Shown here: one piece after another, positions 43,401 to 50,808 of the stretch
Numbering within the stretch: the stretch's first letter is position 1
How the letters are laid out: each line of letters starts with the position of its first letter
NCBI GenBank assembly: GCA_022647565.1
Contig: JALCLA010000001.1
Coordinates: forward strand, 496,001 to 560,000
From: Chiayiivirga sp.
GTDB taxonomy: Bacteria; Pseudomonadota; Gammaproteobacteria; Xanthomonadales; Xanthomonadaceae
DNA length: 64,000 nt
Reading direction: 5' to 3'
The notes under the pieces: model-generated
Databases searched by the model: none
Told to the model about the DNA's origin: nothing
Seen by the model: only the letters and a program-made list of their open reading frames with translations
Position numbers and translations under genes: made by a program

Positions 43401-45104
43401 CTGACCAACCAGTATTACTGGCGTGTCCGCGCACGCAATAGCTGCGGAGAGGTGGCGTCCGCCACGTTCTCGTTCACGACGGGTGCTCTGACCTGTACGG
43501 TCTATACCAGCACCGATGTGCCGCGATCGATCGGCCCCGGTTCCGGCGTCATCACCAACTCCGTCCTGAACGTCGTTGGATCGGCGCCGGGCGTTGCCGA
43601 CCTCGATGTTCTGGGTCTGGTGGGAACCCACACCTTCGTGGCCGACCTGGACTTCGAACTGGTCGGTCCCGCGCTACCGGCGCGTCGCCTCTTTGGTGAT
43701 GTCTGCGGTTCGTCCGACAACTTCAACTTGAATCTCGATGATGCGGCAGCCACCACGGTCGGGGCCGGCACCAGTTGTCCGATCACGGGTGGTCAGACCC
43801 TGCGTCCGGAGAACCCGCTGGCCTTCTTCAACGGCATCGACCCAAATGGCACGTGGACCCTTCGCATCACCGACGATGCTGCTGGCGATGGCGGAAGCTT
43901 GACTGGCTGGGGCCTGCGGATTTGCACCGCGGGCGGCACTCCGCCGGTGGTGGCCAGCGACGAATCGGCCAGCGTCGACGAAGATGACGTGCTGACGGTA
44001 GGGGCGCCCGGCGTGCTGGGTAACGACATCCCATCGACCGGCCTCACCGCGGCGGTGGTCACGCCTCCTGCCGATGGTGTCCTGGCGCTGGATCCGGCGG
44101 GCGGCTACGCCTATACGCCGGATGCCGACTTCTGCGGCACCGACAGCTTCGTGTATCAGGCCTCGGACGGCATCAATACCGATCCGGCAACGGTCACCCT
44201 GGTGGTGGATTGCGTCAACGATCTGCCCGTGGCCGCGAACGATGCCTACGTGGTGAACGAAGACACCTTGCTCGATATCCCGGCGGCGACGGGCGTGCTG
44301 GCGAACGACACCGATCCGGTCGAGGGCAGCGCCCTGATCGCTGTGTCGGCCAGTGACCCGCCCAACGGCTCGGTCGTGCTCAATGCCAATGGGTCGTTCC
44401 AGTACACCGCCGACGCGAACTACTGCGGCAGCGACAGCTTCACCTACAGCGCCGATGACGGTAGCGACCCGTCCGTGCCGGCGACGGTCAGCATCGACGT
44501 GGTCTGCATCAATGACGCGCCGGTGGCGGTGGACGACAGCTACAACGCCACCGAAGACACGGTGCTGACGGTGTCGGGCCCGGGCGTGCTCGGCAACGAC
44601 ACCGACGTCGAGAACTCCGCGCTGGCGCCGATCTTCCCGAGCACGCCGGCCAACGGCACGGTGTCGCTGGCCAATAGTGGTGGGCTGGTCTACACCCCGG
44701 CAGCGGACTTCTGCGGCAGCGACAGCTTCACCTACCGCGTCACCGACGGCCAACTGTTCTCCGCCACCGCCACGGTCAACATCGCCGTGGCCTGCGTGGA
44801 CGATGCGCCGCAGGCGGTGGCGGATACGGCAACCGTGGCGGAGGGCGCGGCGGCAACCGACATCGACGTGCTGGCCAACGACACGGACGCCGATGCCGGT
44901 CCGCGCTCGGTGCAGAGCGTGACGCAGTCGGCCAATGGCACCGTCACCATCGGCACGGGCGGCGCCAACGTCGCGTTCCAGCCGGCCGCGAACTTCTGCG
45001 GCACGACCAACTTCACCTACACGCTGAATGGCGGCTCGGTGGGCACGGTCACGGTCACGGTCACGTGCGACGAGATCTTCGCCAACGGCTTCGAAGGCAA
45101 CTGA
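40479..45104 (+). CDS. Secreted S8 (subtilisin-like) serine protease with P-domain and cadherin-like repeats
   Basis: This 1541-residue exported protease has a signal peptide at the N-terminus (RVLLGSAIAAVLYGSAVGSVLA). The triad is D325/D326 in VSVVDDG, H371 in GGHGHINSS and S601 in SSGTSHSTPALAG. Fibronectin-like modules, then a proprotein-convertase P-domain (about 1006-1155, ending DGGSLTGWGLRICTAG), follow. Four tandem cadherin/VCBS-like repeats have the pattern VDEDDVL...GVLGND...DFCGTDSFVYQASDG. The final residues CDEIFANGFEGN match the end motif of two other exported proteins here. ATG at 40479 has a GGGGAA ribosome-binding site and a plausible signal peptide. Confidence 0.9.
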   Translation: MTVSSNRSRAKRAQRVLLGSAIAAVLYGSAVGSVLAQAQQNRVVVPAGVYAGDEPGATLMHDYGSFQLYRVDNTRLAELRSIARGAVQVQKDLVEFEAAGFDTLRASGADIPAAFRAGKPTGPAVRLVQFAGPIVDAWLDSVRATGARVVQYIPNNAYLVLADAAQQEGLGALVEGSDYLTYANTLDPWYKLNRDLADRVRAGLDGSRQIKVTVLLASHGGDAASRSAIAASGTLIRPWSDLRGMHAITLSVSESELPSLAQLPDVLAIENFVEPELQDEVQAQIIAGNLVAGGAGPTAPGYLPFLTGLGFSTNPADYPIVSVVDDGVGNGTTVNGAGDSTLTRDRDGVTTRIMQARNCTTDADARGVGGHGHINSSIVGGYDLRAGTPFQDALFYQRGQGMNPYTRLANIKIFTNAGGFSINGCGGGSIDGLIKANQDSGSVISSNSWGAAVGGDYNADARAYDIGTRDADTDEAGVQPMIFLFAAGNSGSGAATVGSPGTAKNVITVGASENQRPGPDESGAWTDGCGVGATGADNAMDVIGFSSRGPAEGGRVKPEVIAPGTHIQGTASNAAGYDGSGVCDQFRPTTQTTFAASSGTSHSTPALAGVSSLVYRYLQTEYGQTAPSAAMTKAYLIAHPTYLTGVAGNGNLPTNSQGYGMPNLGGAFDSTTDRLVFDQQTVFGASGESTSVQAVIVDSGKPARIAMVYSDAPGATSGNPAVNNLNLSAVNDGNTYLGNVFSGAFSATGGAADAVNNYEGVFLPAGTTGALEITVTAANIAGDGVPGNADTTDQDFALVCINCSFDTTFTLDATPESAAVCTPADASFNIALTPFSGFVDPVTMSVSAGLPGGATASFNPATPTPPAGSVLTVGTTGVAFGNYTLTITGTSGTTIRNDDVALQVSTITPAAPPLIAPANGASGVSVTPTLSWTAVAEAVEYVVEVDDDPAFTTINYTATVPGGTTSHAVATSLSLTNQYYWRVRARNSCGEVASATFSFTTGALTCTVYTSTDVPRSIGPGSGVITNSVLNVVGSAPGVADLDVLGLVGTHTFVADLDFELVGPALPARRLFGDVCGSSDNFNLNLDDAAATTVGAGTSCPITGGQTLRPENPLAFFNGIDPNGTWTLRITDDAAGDGGSLTGWGLRICTAGGTPPVVASDESASVDEDDVLTVGAPGVLGNDIPSTGLTAAVVTPPADGVLALDPAGGYAYTPDADFCGTDSFVYQASDGINTDPATVTLVVDCVNDLPVAANDAYVVNEDTLLDIPAATGVLANDTDPVEGSALIAVSASDPPNGSVVLNANGSFQYTADANYCGSDSFTYSADDGSDPSVPATVSIDVVCINDAPVAVDDSYNATEDTVLTVSGPGVLGNDTDVENSALAPIFPSTPANGTVSLANSGGLVYTPAADFCGSDSFTYRVTDGQLFSATATVNIAVACVDDAPQAVADTATVAEGAAATDIDVLANDTDADAGPRSVQSVTQSANGTVTIGTGGANVAFQPAANFCGTTNFTYTLNGGSVGTVTVTVTCDEIFANGFEGN

Positions 45105-45136
45105 TCGGGTCGGGAGCCACACCCGACTGCAAGCAA

Positions 45137-45163
45137 GAACGGGCCCGCAAGGGCCCGTTCTTC
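45137..45163 (+). terminator. Rho-independent terminator after the subtilase gene
   Basis: A perfect 10-bp stem GAACGGGCCC/GGGCCCGTTC with loop GCAA is followed by TTC. It lies 32 bases past the stop and between convergent genes, so it may act on both. Confidence 0.8.
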
Positions 45164-45230
45164 ATTCCGGCAGGCGAAACGCGCGGCGCAGCCGGCGTGC
45201 CTCGATCCCGCTGCGTGCGGGTTGGCTACT

Positions 45231-46166
45231 TCAGCGCAATGCGTACCCGAACTGCTGGCGGAACTGCTCGGCGAATTCGTCGTAGTCGAAGCGCTGGTTC
45301 TGCGGGCCGAGGTGCTCGATCTTGAGCGCGCCCATGAGCGAGGCGATGCGGCCGGCGGTGGCCATGTCCATGCCCTGCATCAGGCCGAAGATCAGGCCGG
45401 CGCGGTAGGCGTCGCCGCAGCCGGTGGGGTCGACCACGCGCATCGCGTTCGCCGCCGGCACGTGCATCTCGCCTTCCTTGGTGTGCACCTCGGAGCCGCG
45501 CGGTCCGCGCGTGATGATGTAGGCCTGCACGCGCTCGGCGATCTGCCGGGTCGACAGGCCGGTCTTGTCCTGCAGCAGGCTCGACTCGTAGTCGTTCACC
45601 GTGACGTAACTGGCCTGCTCGATCATCTGGGTGAGCTCCTTGCCGTTGTACAGCGGCATGGCCTGGCCCGGGTCGAAGATGAAGGGGATGCCGCACTCGG
45701 CGAACTCCTTGGAGTTCTGCAGCATCGCCTCGTAGCCGTCCGGCCCGACGATGCCGAACTTGATGCCGGCCACGTCCTTCACGTGGTTCTCGTACGACCG
45801 CATCATCGCGCCGGGATGGAAGGCGGTGATCTGGTTGTCGTCGAGGTCGGTGGTGATGAACGCCTGCGCGGTGTAGAGATCGTCGATCTCCTTGACCTGG
45901 TCGAGGCGGATGCCGCAGGCGTCGAAATGGTCGCGATACGGCCCGAAATCCTGCCCCACCGTCGCCATCGGCACCGGTTCGCCGCCGAGCAACTTCAGGT
46001 TATAGGCGATGTTGCCGGCGCAGCCGCCGAACTCGCGCCGCATCCGCGGCACCAGGAACGAGACATTCAGGATGTGCACCTTGTCCGGCAGGATGTGGTT
46101 CTTGAACTGGTCCTGGAACACCATGATGGTGTCGTAGGCGAGCGAGCCACAGATCAAAGCGGACAT
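45231..46166 (-). CDS. PfkB-family carbohydrate/nucleoside kinase (adenosine kinase-like)
   Basis: This 311-residue cytoplasmic ribokinase-superfamily enzyme has N-terminal ALICGSLAYDTIMVF and the GGCAGNIAYNLKLLG substrate-binding glycine motif. ITRGPRGSEVH and the C-terminal signature DPTGCGDAYRAGLIFGL, with the catalytic Asp, follow. Relatives are annotated as adenosine kinases or general sugar kinases. The exact substrate cannot be told from sequence alone. It stands alone between convergent and same-strand neighbours. Confidence 0.92.
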   Translation of the reverse strand: MSALICGSLAYDTIMVFQDQFKNHILPDKVHILNVSFLVPRMRREFGGCAGNIAYNLKLLGGEPVPMATVGQDFGPYRDHFDACGIRLDQVKEIDDLYTAQAFITTDLDDNQITAFHPGAMMRSYENHVKDVAGIKFGIVGPDGYEAMLQNSKEFAECGIPFIFDPGQAMPLYNGKELTQMIEQASYVTVNDYESSLLQDKTGLSTRQIAERVQAYIITRGPRGSEVHTKEGEMHVPAANAMRVVDPTGCGDAYRAGLIFGLMQGMDMATAGRIASLMGALKIEHLGPQNQRFDYDEFAEQFRQQFGYALR

Positions 46167-46287
46167 CGGTATTCCTTGCGGACGGCATCGACGGAAGCGG
46201 CGCGCGCCGCAGGGGCGCGCATTCTACCGGAGCCGCGCGCGCGAGGGCGGGGCGGGGAGCGCGCTCCGCCCCGCCCTCGCGCCGGGC

Positions 46288-47934
46288 TCAGGGCTCGAAG
46301 CCGTCGCGATGCACCACGCCGGGCGGCAGCACCGGCGCGCGCGCGCTGATCAGCAGGCGGCGGAAGCCGGTGTCACGCGCCGCCAGCAGGAGGCTGCCAT
46401 CGGCGCCGATCCAGTCGTCGCTGCCGTCCGAATAGTTGGCACCACCGTCGGGCACGTCGAAGCTGGCGATGGTGGCATCGGCCGGTCCTTGCGGCGTCGG
46501 CACGCGCACCACCTGGCCGGTCGAGAGCAGGCGTTGCGGCGCGCGTCCCGCGCGCAGCAGCCAGAGGTCCTTGGTCGCGTTCGGGTTGGTGGTTGCTTCC
46601 ATCACGATGTCGCCGTTCTCGAACACCGCGATCGCGTCGAAGCTGCGCCAGGTACGGCCGGGCTCCGGCTCATACGGAGCGCCGACCAGGCCGAGCAGCG
46701 CCACCAGTTGCGGCGACTGGCCGGCGCGCACCCGGAACAGCCCGGTCGGATCGCCGCCGTCGGCGGTGTCGAGACCGGCCACGAAGGCGGCGGAGTCGCC
46801 GGCGACCGTCAGGCTGTCCAGATCGAAGGAACGCCAGCTCGCATTCATCCAGTTCGGGCCATGCAAGCCGCTGGGTTCGGTGTAGGCAAGGCCCCGGTTG
46901 CTGGTGCCATCGTGCCGGAACAGTCCGCGCTGGGTGGGGCCGGCGGGCGCGCGCCAGTTGGAAAAGAACACCACGCCCTCGTCGCCCGAGGGTTGCGGGG
47001 TGATCGAGTCGAAGCCGGTGAAGATCGCGCCGGCGATGCCGATGTCCGGGCCCAGCGCGCCGGCGGCGTTGTCGGCCGCGAGCGCCAGTGGTGCGCCGGT
47101 GCACAGTTCGAAGATGCCCTCGCGCGACCCGCTGACCGGCAGGCGCGCGTAGATGCGGCCATTGCGCGCGACGCCGACGCGCGACAGGGTCAGCGCGCTC
47201 GGGGCGAAGCTGTCGCCCGGCGCGAGGCCGGGTGCGAGCGCGGCCTCGGTTGCGCCGGTACGCATGCAGGGCTGGTTGCCTGCGTCGGGGACATGCCGCG
47301 CGATGATGCGGCTGTCGGCGCCGGTGGGACTCGTGACCTCGGCCAGCAGCACGGCCTGGCCGGCATCGAGCATGCGCGACTGGCCGAAGCCCGAGGCGTT
47401 CGGAAACACCCAGCCGGTGCCGAGGTTCGGACCGAGCGCGCCGTCGCTCGAGGCGCGTGCGAACTCGATGTTGCGCGTGCCGTCCCAGCGCCACAGGCCG
47501 TGGGTCGCGCTCAAGGTCGCGGCTGGATCGCCCGCGCGCCCGGCCAGGCTGCGCTGCCCGTCGGGGGCGACCGAGCCGCCGCCCTCGCGCAAGGACAGGA
47601 ACACGTGGCCGGCCTCGGCCCCGCTGCGGCCCGGACCGGCCGAGCCCGAAGCATCGAGCTGCGCATAGCGCTGCAGGCGGCTGCCGCTGTAGGCCCAGTA
47701 GCCTTCGGCCGAAGCCGCGCCCTGGGCGCGAAAGCCATAGCGCGTGCCACCCGCGTCGCCGACCGCGATGTCGTAGAGCACGCGTGAGGCCGAGGCCGGC
47801 AAGTCCGGCGTCACCACGGTGCTCGATTCCCCGGCGATCACTTGCCAGGTCAGTGCCTGTGCTGACGCTGGCAGCGGGGCGAGGCCGAGGGCAGCAAGGC
47901 AGGCGGTTCGGGTGAGGCACGAGGCAAGGGTCAC
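46288..47934 (-). CDS. Exported repeat protein (DUF7453-like) with C-terminal GFE motif
   Basis: This 548-residue protein has a signal peptide (CLAALGLAPLPASAQA) and repeated beta-rich units of the kind LWRWDGTRNIEFARAS... and GLFRHDGTSNRGLAYTEPSGLHGPN. These resemble beta-propeller-like NxxGxxAF proteins (DUF7453). It ends PPGVVHRDGFEP, sharing the terminal motif of the subtilase and the beta-helix protein. The GTG start at 47934 is preceded by GGAG. Function unknown; extracellular or surface location inferred. Confidence 0.75.
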   Translation of the reverse strand: MTLASCLTRTACLAALGLAPLPASAQALTWQVIAGESSTVVTPDLPASASRVLYDIAVGDAGGTRYGFRAQGAASAEGYWAYSGSRLQRYAQLDASGSAGPGRSGAEAGHVFLSLREGGGSVAPDGQRSLAGRAGDPAATLSATHGLWRWDGTRNIEFARASSDGALGPNLGTGWVFPNASGFGQSRMLDAGQAVLLAEVTSPTGADSRIIARHVPDAGNQPCMRTGATEAALAPGLAPGDSFAPSALTLSRVGVARNGRIYARLPVSGSREGIFELCTGAPLALAADNAAGALGPDIGIAGAIFTGFDSITPQPSGDEGVVFFSNWRAPAGPTQRGLFRHDGTSNRGLAYTEPSGLHGPNWMNASWRSFDLDSLTVAGDSAAFVAGLDTADGGDPTGLFRVRAGQSPQLVALLGLVGAPYEPEPGRTWRSFDAIAVFENGDIVMEATTNPNATKDLWLLRAGRAPQRLLSTGQVVRVPTPQGPADATIASFDVPDGGANYSDGSDDWIGADGSLLLAARDTGFRRLLISARAPVLPPGVVHRDGFEP

Positions 47935-48077
47935 GCGGCGTCTCCATCGGCGTATCCGGAGTCCGATCCGGATTTCGGCGCGGATGGTAGGCTGGCCGCC
48001 CGGTGCTGTCGGCGCGTTTCGGTCACGCCCCGGTCACGGAACGGTAACGCCGACGGAATGGACCAAGGATCAATTGT

Positions 48078-50777
48078 TTGAACGCGACGGACAGCGCCGC
48101 CTTCGGCTTTCGCTTCGGCACGGCAGAGTTCGACGAGGCCCGCTGCGAACTGCGCGTGGCGGGTCTGCCGGTCGAGGTCGAACCGCGCGTACTGGCTCTG
48201 CTGGCCTATCTCCTGCGCCATGCCGGCGAGGTGGTCACCAAGGAAGAACTGCTGCGCGAGGTCTGGGCCGGCCGTGTCACGGTCGACAAGGTGTTGCCCA
48301 GCGCCATCACCAAGCTGCGCCGCGCCCTAGGCGCGGCCAATGCGGCGCAGCTCACCACCCAGGCGCGGATCGGCTATCGCCTCGATGGCCCGGTGCGGCG
48401 TGTGGCGGTCGGGCGGCAACCGCATAGCGACTTGCAGCTGCGCGCCGGCCAGCCGGTCCCGACCCGACCCAACTTCGCCCTGCTGCGCCAGCTCGGACGG
48501 ACCCACGGCAGCGAAGTCTGGCTGGCCGAGCACGTCAAGACGCGCGAATTGCGCGCCTACAAGTTCGCGCTCGACGGCGACCGCCTGCGCACGCTCAAGC
48601 GCGAGGCGACCCTGATGCGGCTGTTGCGCGACAGCCTGCCGGACAGCGATGGCTTCATCGAACTGATCGACTGGAACTTCGAGCAGGCGCCGTATTTCCT
48701 CGAATGCGAGTACGGCGGCGTCTCGCTCGCCGAATGGGCCGCCACCCATCTGCCATCGCTCGAGCGCGAAGCACGCCTCGGCCTGTTCCTGCAGATCGCC
48801 GACGCGGTGGCGCAGGCGCATTCGGTCGGCGTGCTGCACAAGGACCTCAAGCCGGCGAACGTGCTGGTGCAGGGCGATCCGGCCGCGCCGCGGCTGCGCC
48901 TGACCGATTTCGGCAGCGGCCACCTGCTCGAACCCGACCGGCTCGAACAATTCGGCATCACCCGTATGGGCATGACGATGGACGACGGCGATGCGGCCTC
49001 GACCTCCGGTACGCCGCTGTTCCTCGCACCGGAGTTGTACGCCGGACAACAGCCCACGGTGCGCAGCGACGTTTACGCGCTCGGCATCCTGCTCTACCAG
49101 TTGCTGGCCGCGCGCGTCGGGCAGCCGATGGCCCCGGGCTGGGAAGCGGAGATCGACGACGAACTGCTGCGCGAAGACCTGCGGCGCGCCACCGACGGCA
49201 GCGCGGAGCGCCGCCTCGGCAGCGCCGCCGAACTGGCGCAACGCGTACGCGATCTGCCGGAGCGACGCATCGAGGCGCTGGCGCGGCAGCAGGCACGTGA
49301 CCTCGCGCGGCGCGATCGCGCCGCCGTGGCGCGCGCGCAGGCGCGGCGACCGATGCTGCTCGCGCTGCTCGCGGTGCTCGCGCTTGGCATCGGGATCGCC
49401 CTGTGGTTGCGGCAACAGGCGCTCGCGGCGCGCGATCGAGCCGAGGCCGAACTGCAACGCGCAACCGCGCTCGCTCGATTCTTGAACGATGACCTGATCG
49501 GGCGCTCCAATCCGCTGGTCTCGGCGAAGGGCCCGGACACCACGCTGCGTGAAGTGTTGGTGGCGGCGCGGGATCGGGTCGCGGCGCGCTTCGCCACCTT
49601 GCCCGCAACCGAAGCCGGCATCCGTTCGAGTCTCGCGTCCGCCTTCGGCGTGATCGATCAGCACGAGGATGCGCGCGTCGAAGCGGAGCGCGCGCTGGCC
49701 CTGCTCGCGGCGAGCGAACAGCACGATACCGCGGCCGAGTTCGCGACTCGCGTGGTGCTGATCCGCGCGCTCGGTCGGCTCGGCCGCTTCGATGACGCCG
49801 CGTCAGCGCTGGCCGAGTTCGAACAGCGCGCCGGCACCGCGCCCGCGGCCTCGACTCGCCAGCAACTGGCGATGGCGCGCGCCGGGCTGCACATGGTGCG
49901 TTCCGAGTTCGACCAGGCCGTGATCGCGCTGCGCGCCGCCATCGACGGGATTGATCCCGACGACCCCGGCGCAGTCGCGCAGCGCGATTCGCTGCGCCTG
50001 GACCAGATCATCGCGCTGACTTTCGCCGGGCAGGATGCGCAGGCGATCGAGCAGGGCCGGGGGTTGATTGATGAGGCGTCGACGCGCGCCGAGAACTCCG
50101 AGTTGTTGATCGCGCTGACCCGCCTCGCCCTGGCGCGTGCGCAAGGCGAGGATCACGCCGCGGCGCAGGCCTTGCTGATGCAGGCCAGGCCGGTGATCGC
50201 GGCCACGCTGGGCGAGAACCACTCGCGCATGCTCGGGCTCACCAACGAACTGTTCGCCGTCAGCTTCCGCCGCGGCGATTGGCCGCAGGCGCTCGAGTAC
50301 GCGCAGCAGGTGCATGAGCGCGTGCGTGCCAAGTTCGGCGATGGCAACGCGGTCACCTGGGTCACGCTACTGAACTGGGCCCGCACCTTGAGCGAGGTTG
50401 GCCGGGCCGAGGAGGCCGCCACGCCGGCGCGCAGCGCGTTCGAGCACCTGCAGCGGCTCGCCGGAGCCGACGCACCGCAGACGCAGGACGCGGCCTTCGT
50501 CCTGGCCATGATCGAACTGCAGCGCGGCCAGCGCGTGGCCGCCGCCGGCCTGATTGAAACCCTCGATGCGAACGCGCTCGAATCCGGCCGTGCGACCGGG
50601 CAGTGGCCGGCGGCGATCAATGCGCTGCGCGGCATCGAGCGCCAGCAAGCCGGCGATGCGGTCGCGGCCCGCGCCTGGCTCGATGCGGCACTGCAAGCGA
50701 TGCGCGAAGAGGCAGCGCTGGATTCACCGAGCTTGATCTACCGTCTCGCGCGGCAGGCGCGATCCGCCCTGGATTGA
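48078..50777 (+). CDS. Winged-helix, Ser/Thr protein kinase and TPR transmembrane regulator
   Basis: This 899-residue fusion has an OmpR/CadC-type winged helix at residues 10-105 (VEVEPRVLALLAYLLRHAGEVVTKEELLREVW). The Hanks-type kinase at about 130-400 has the catalytic loop LHKDLKPANVL and LTDFGSGH metal motif. One transmembrane helix lies at about 425-445 (RRPMLLALLAVLALGIGIALWL), with periplasmic TPR-like helices to the end. The catalytic loop has HKD instead of the common HRD. It starts with TTG at 48078 after an AAGGA site. It may sense the envelope and combine phosphorylation with direct DNA binding. Confidence 0.88.
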   Translation: MNATDSAAFGFRFGTAEFDEARCELRVAGLPVEVEPRVLALLAYLLRHAGEVVTKEELLREVWAGRVTVDKVLPSAITKLRRALGAANAAQLTTQARIGYRLDGPVRRVAVGRQPHSDLQLRAGQPVPTRPNFALLRQLGRTHGSEVWLAEHVKTRELRAYKFALDGDRLRTLKREATLMRLLRDSLPDSDGFIELIDWNFEQAPYFLECEYGGVSLAEWAATHLPSLEREARLGLFLQIADAVAQAHSVGVLHKDLKPANVLVQGDPAAPRLRLTDFGSGHLLEPDRLEQFGITRMGMTMDDGDAASTSGTPLFLAPELYAGQQPTVRSDVYALGILLYQLLAARVGQPMAPGWEAEIDDELLREDLRRATDGSAERRLGSAAELAQRVRDLPERRIEALARQQARDLARRDRAAVARAQARRPMLLALLAVLALGIGIALWLRQQALAARDRAEAELQRATALARFLNDDLIGRSNPLVSAKGPDTTLREVLVAARDRVAARFATLPATEAGIRSSLASAFGVIDQHEDARVEAERALALLAASEQHDTAAEFATRVVLIRALGRLGRFDDAASALAEFEQRAGTAPAASTRQQLAMARAGLHMVRSEFDQAVIALRAAIDGIDPDDPGAVAQRDSLRLDQIIALTFAGQDAQAIEQGRGLIDEASTRAENSELLIALTRLALARAQGEDHAAAQALLMQARPVIAATLGENHSRMLGLTNELFAVSFRRGDWPQALEYAQQVHERVRAKFGDGNAVTWVTLLNWARTLSEVGRAEEAATPARSAFEHLQRLAGADAPQTQDAAFVLAMIELQRGQRVAAAGLIETLDANALESGRATGQWPAAINALRGIERQQAGDAVAARAWLDAALQAMREEAALDSPSLIYRLARQARSALD

Positions 50778-50808
50778 CGCGGCGGACGCGGGTCCGCAAG
50801 GTCGCGCC

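Noticed and set aside
40215-43631. Open frame of 1138 codons antisense to the subtilase gene
   Set aside because: Repetitive Arg/Gly/His-rich translation with no domain, opposite a gene with a full catalytic triad and signal peptide.
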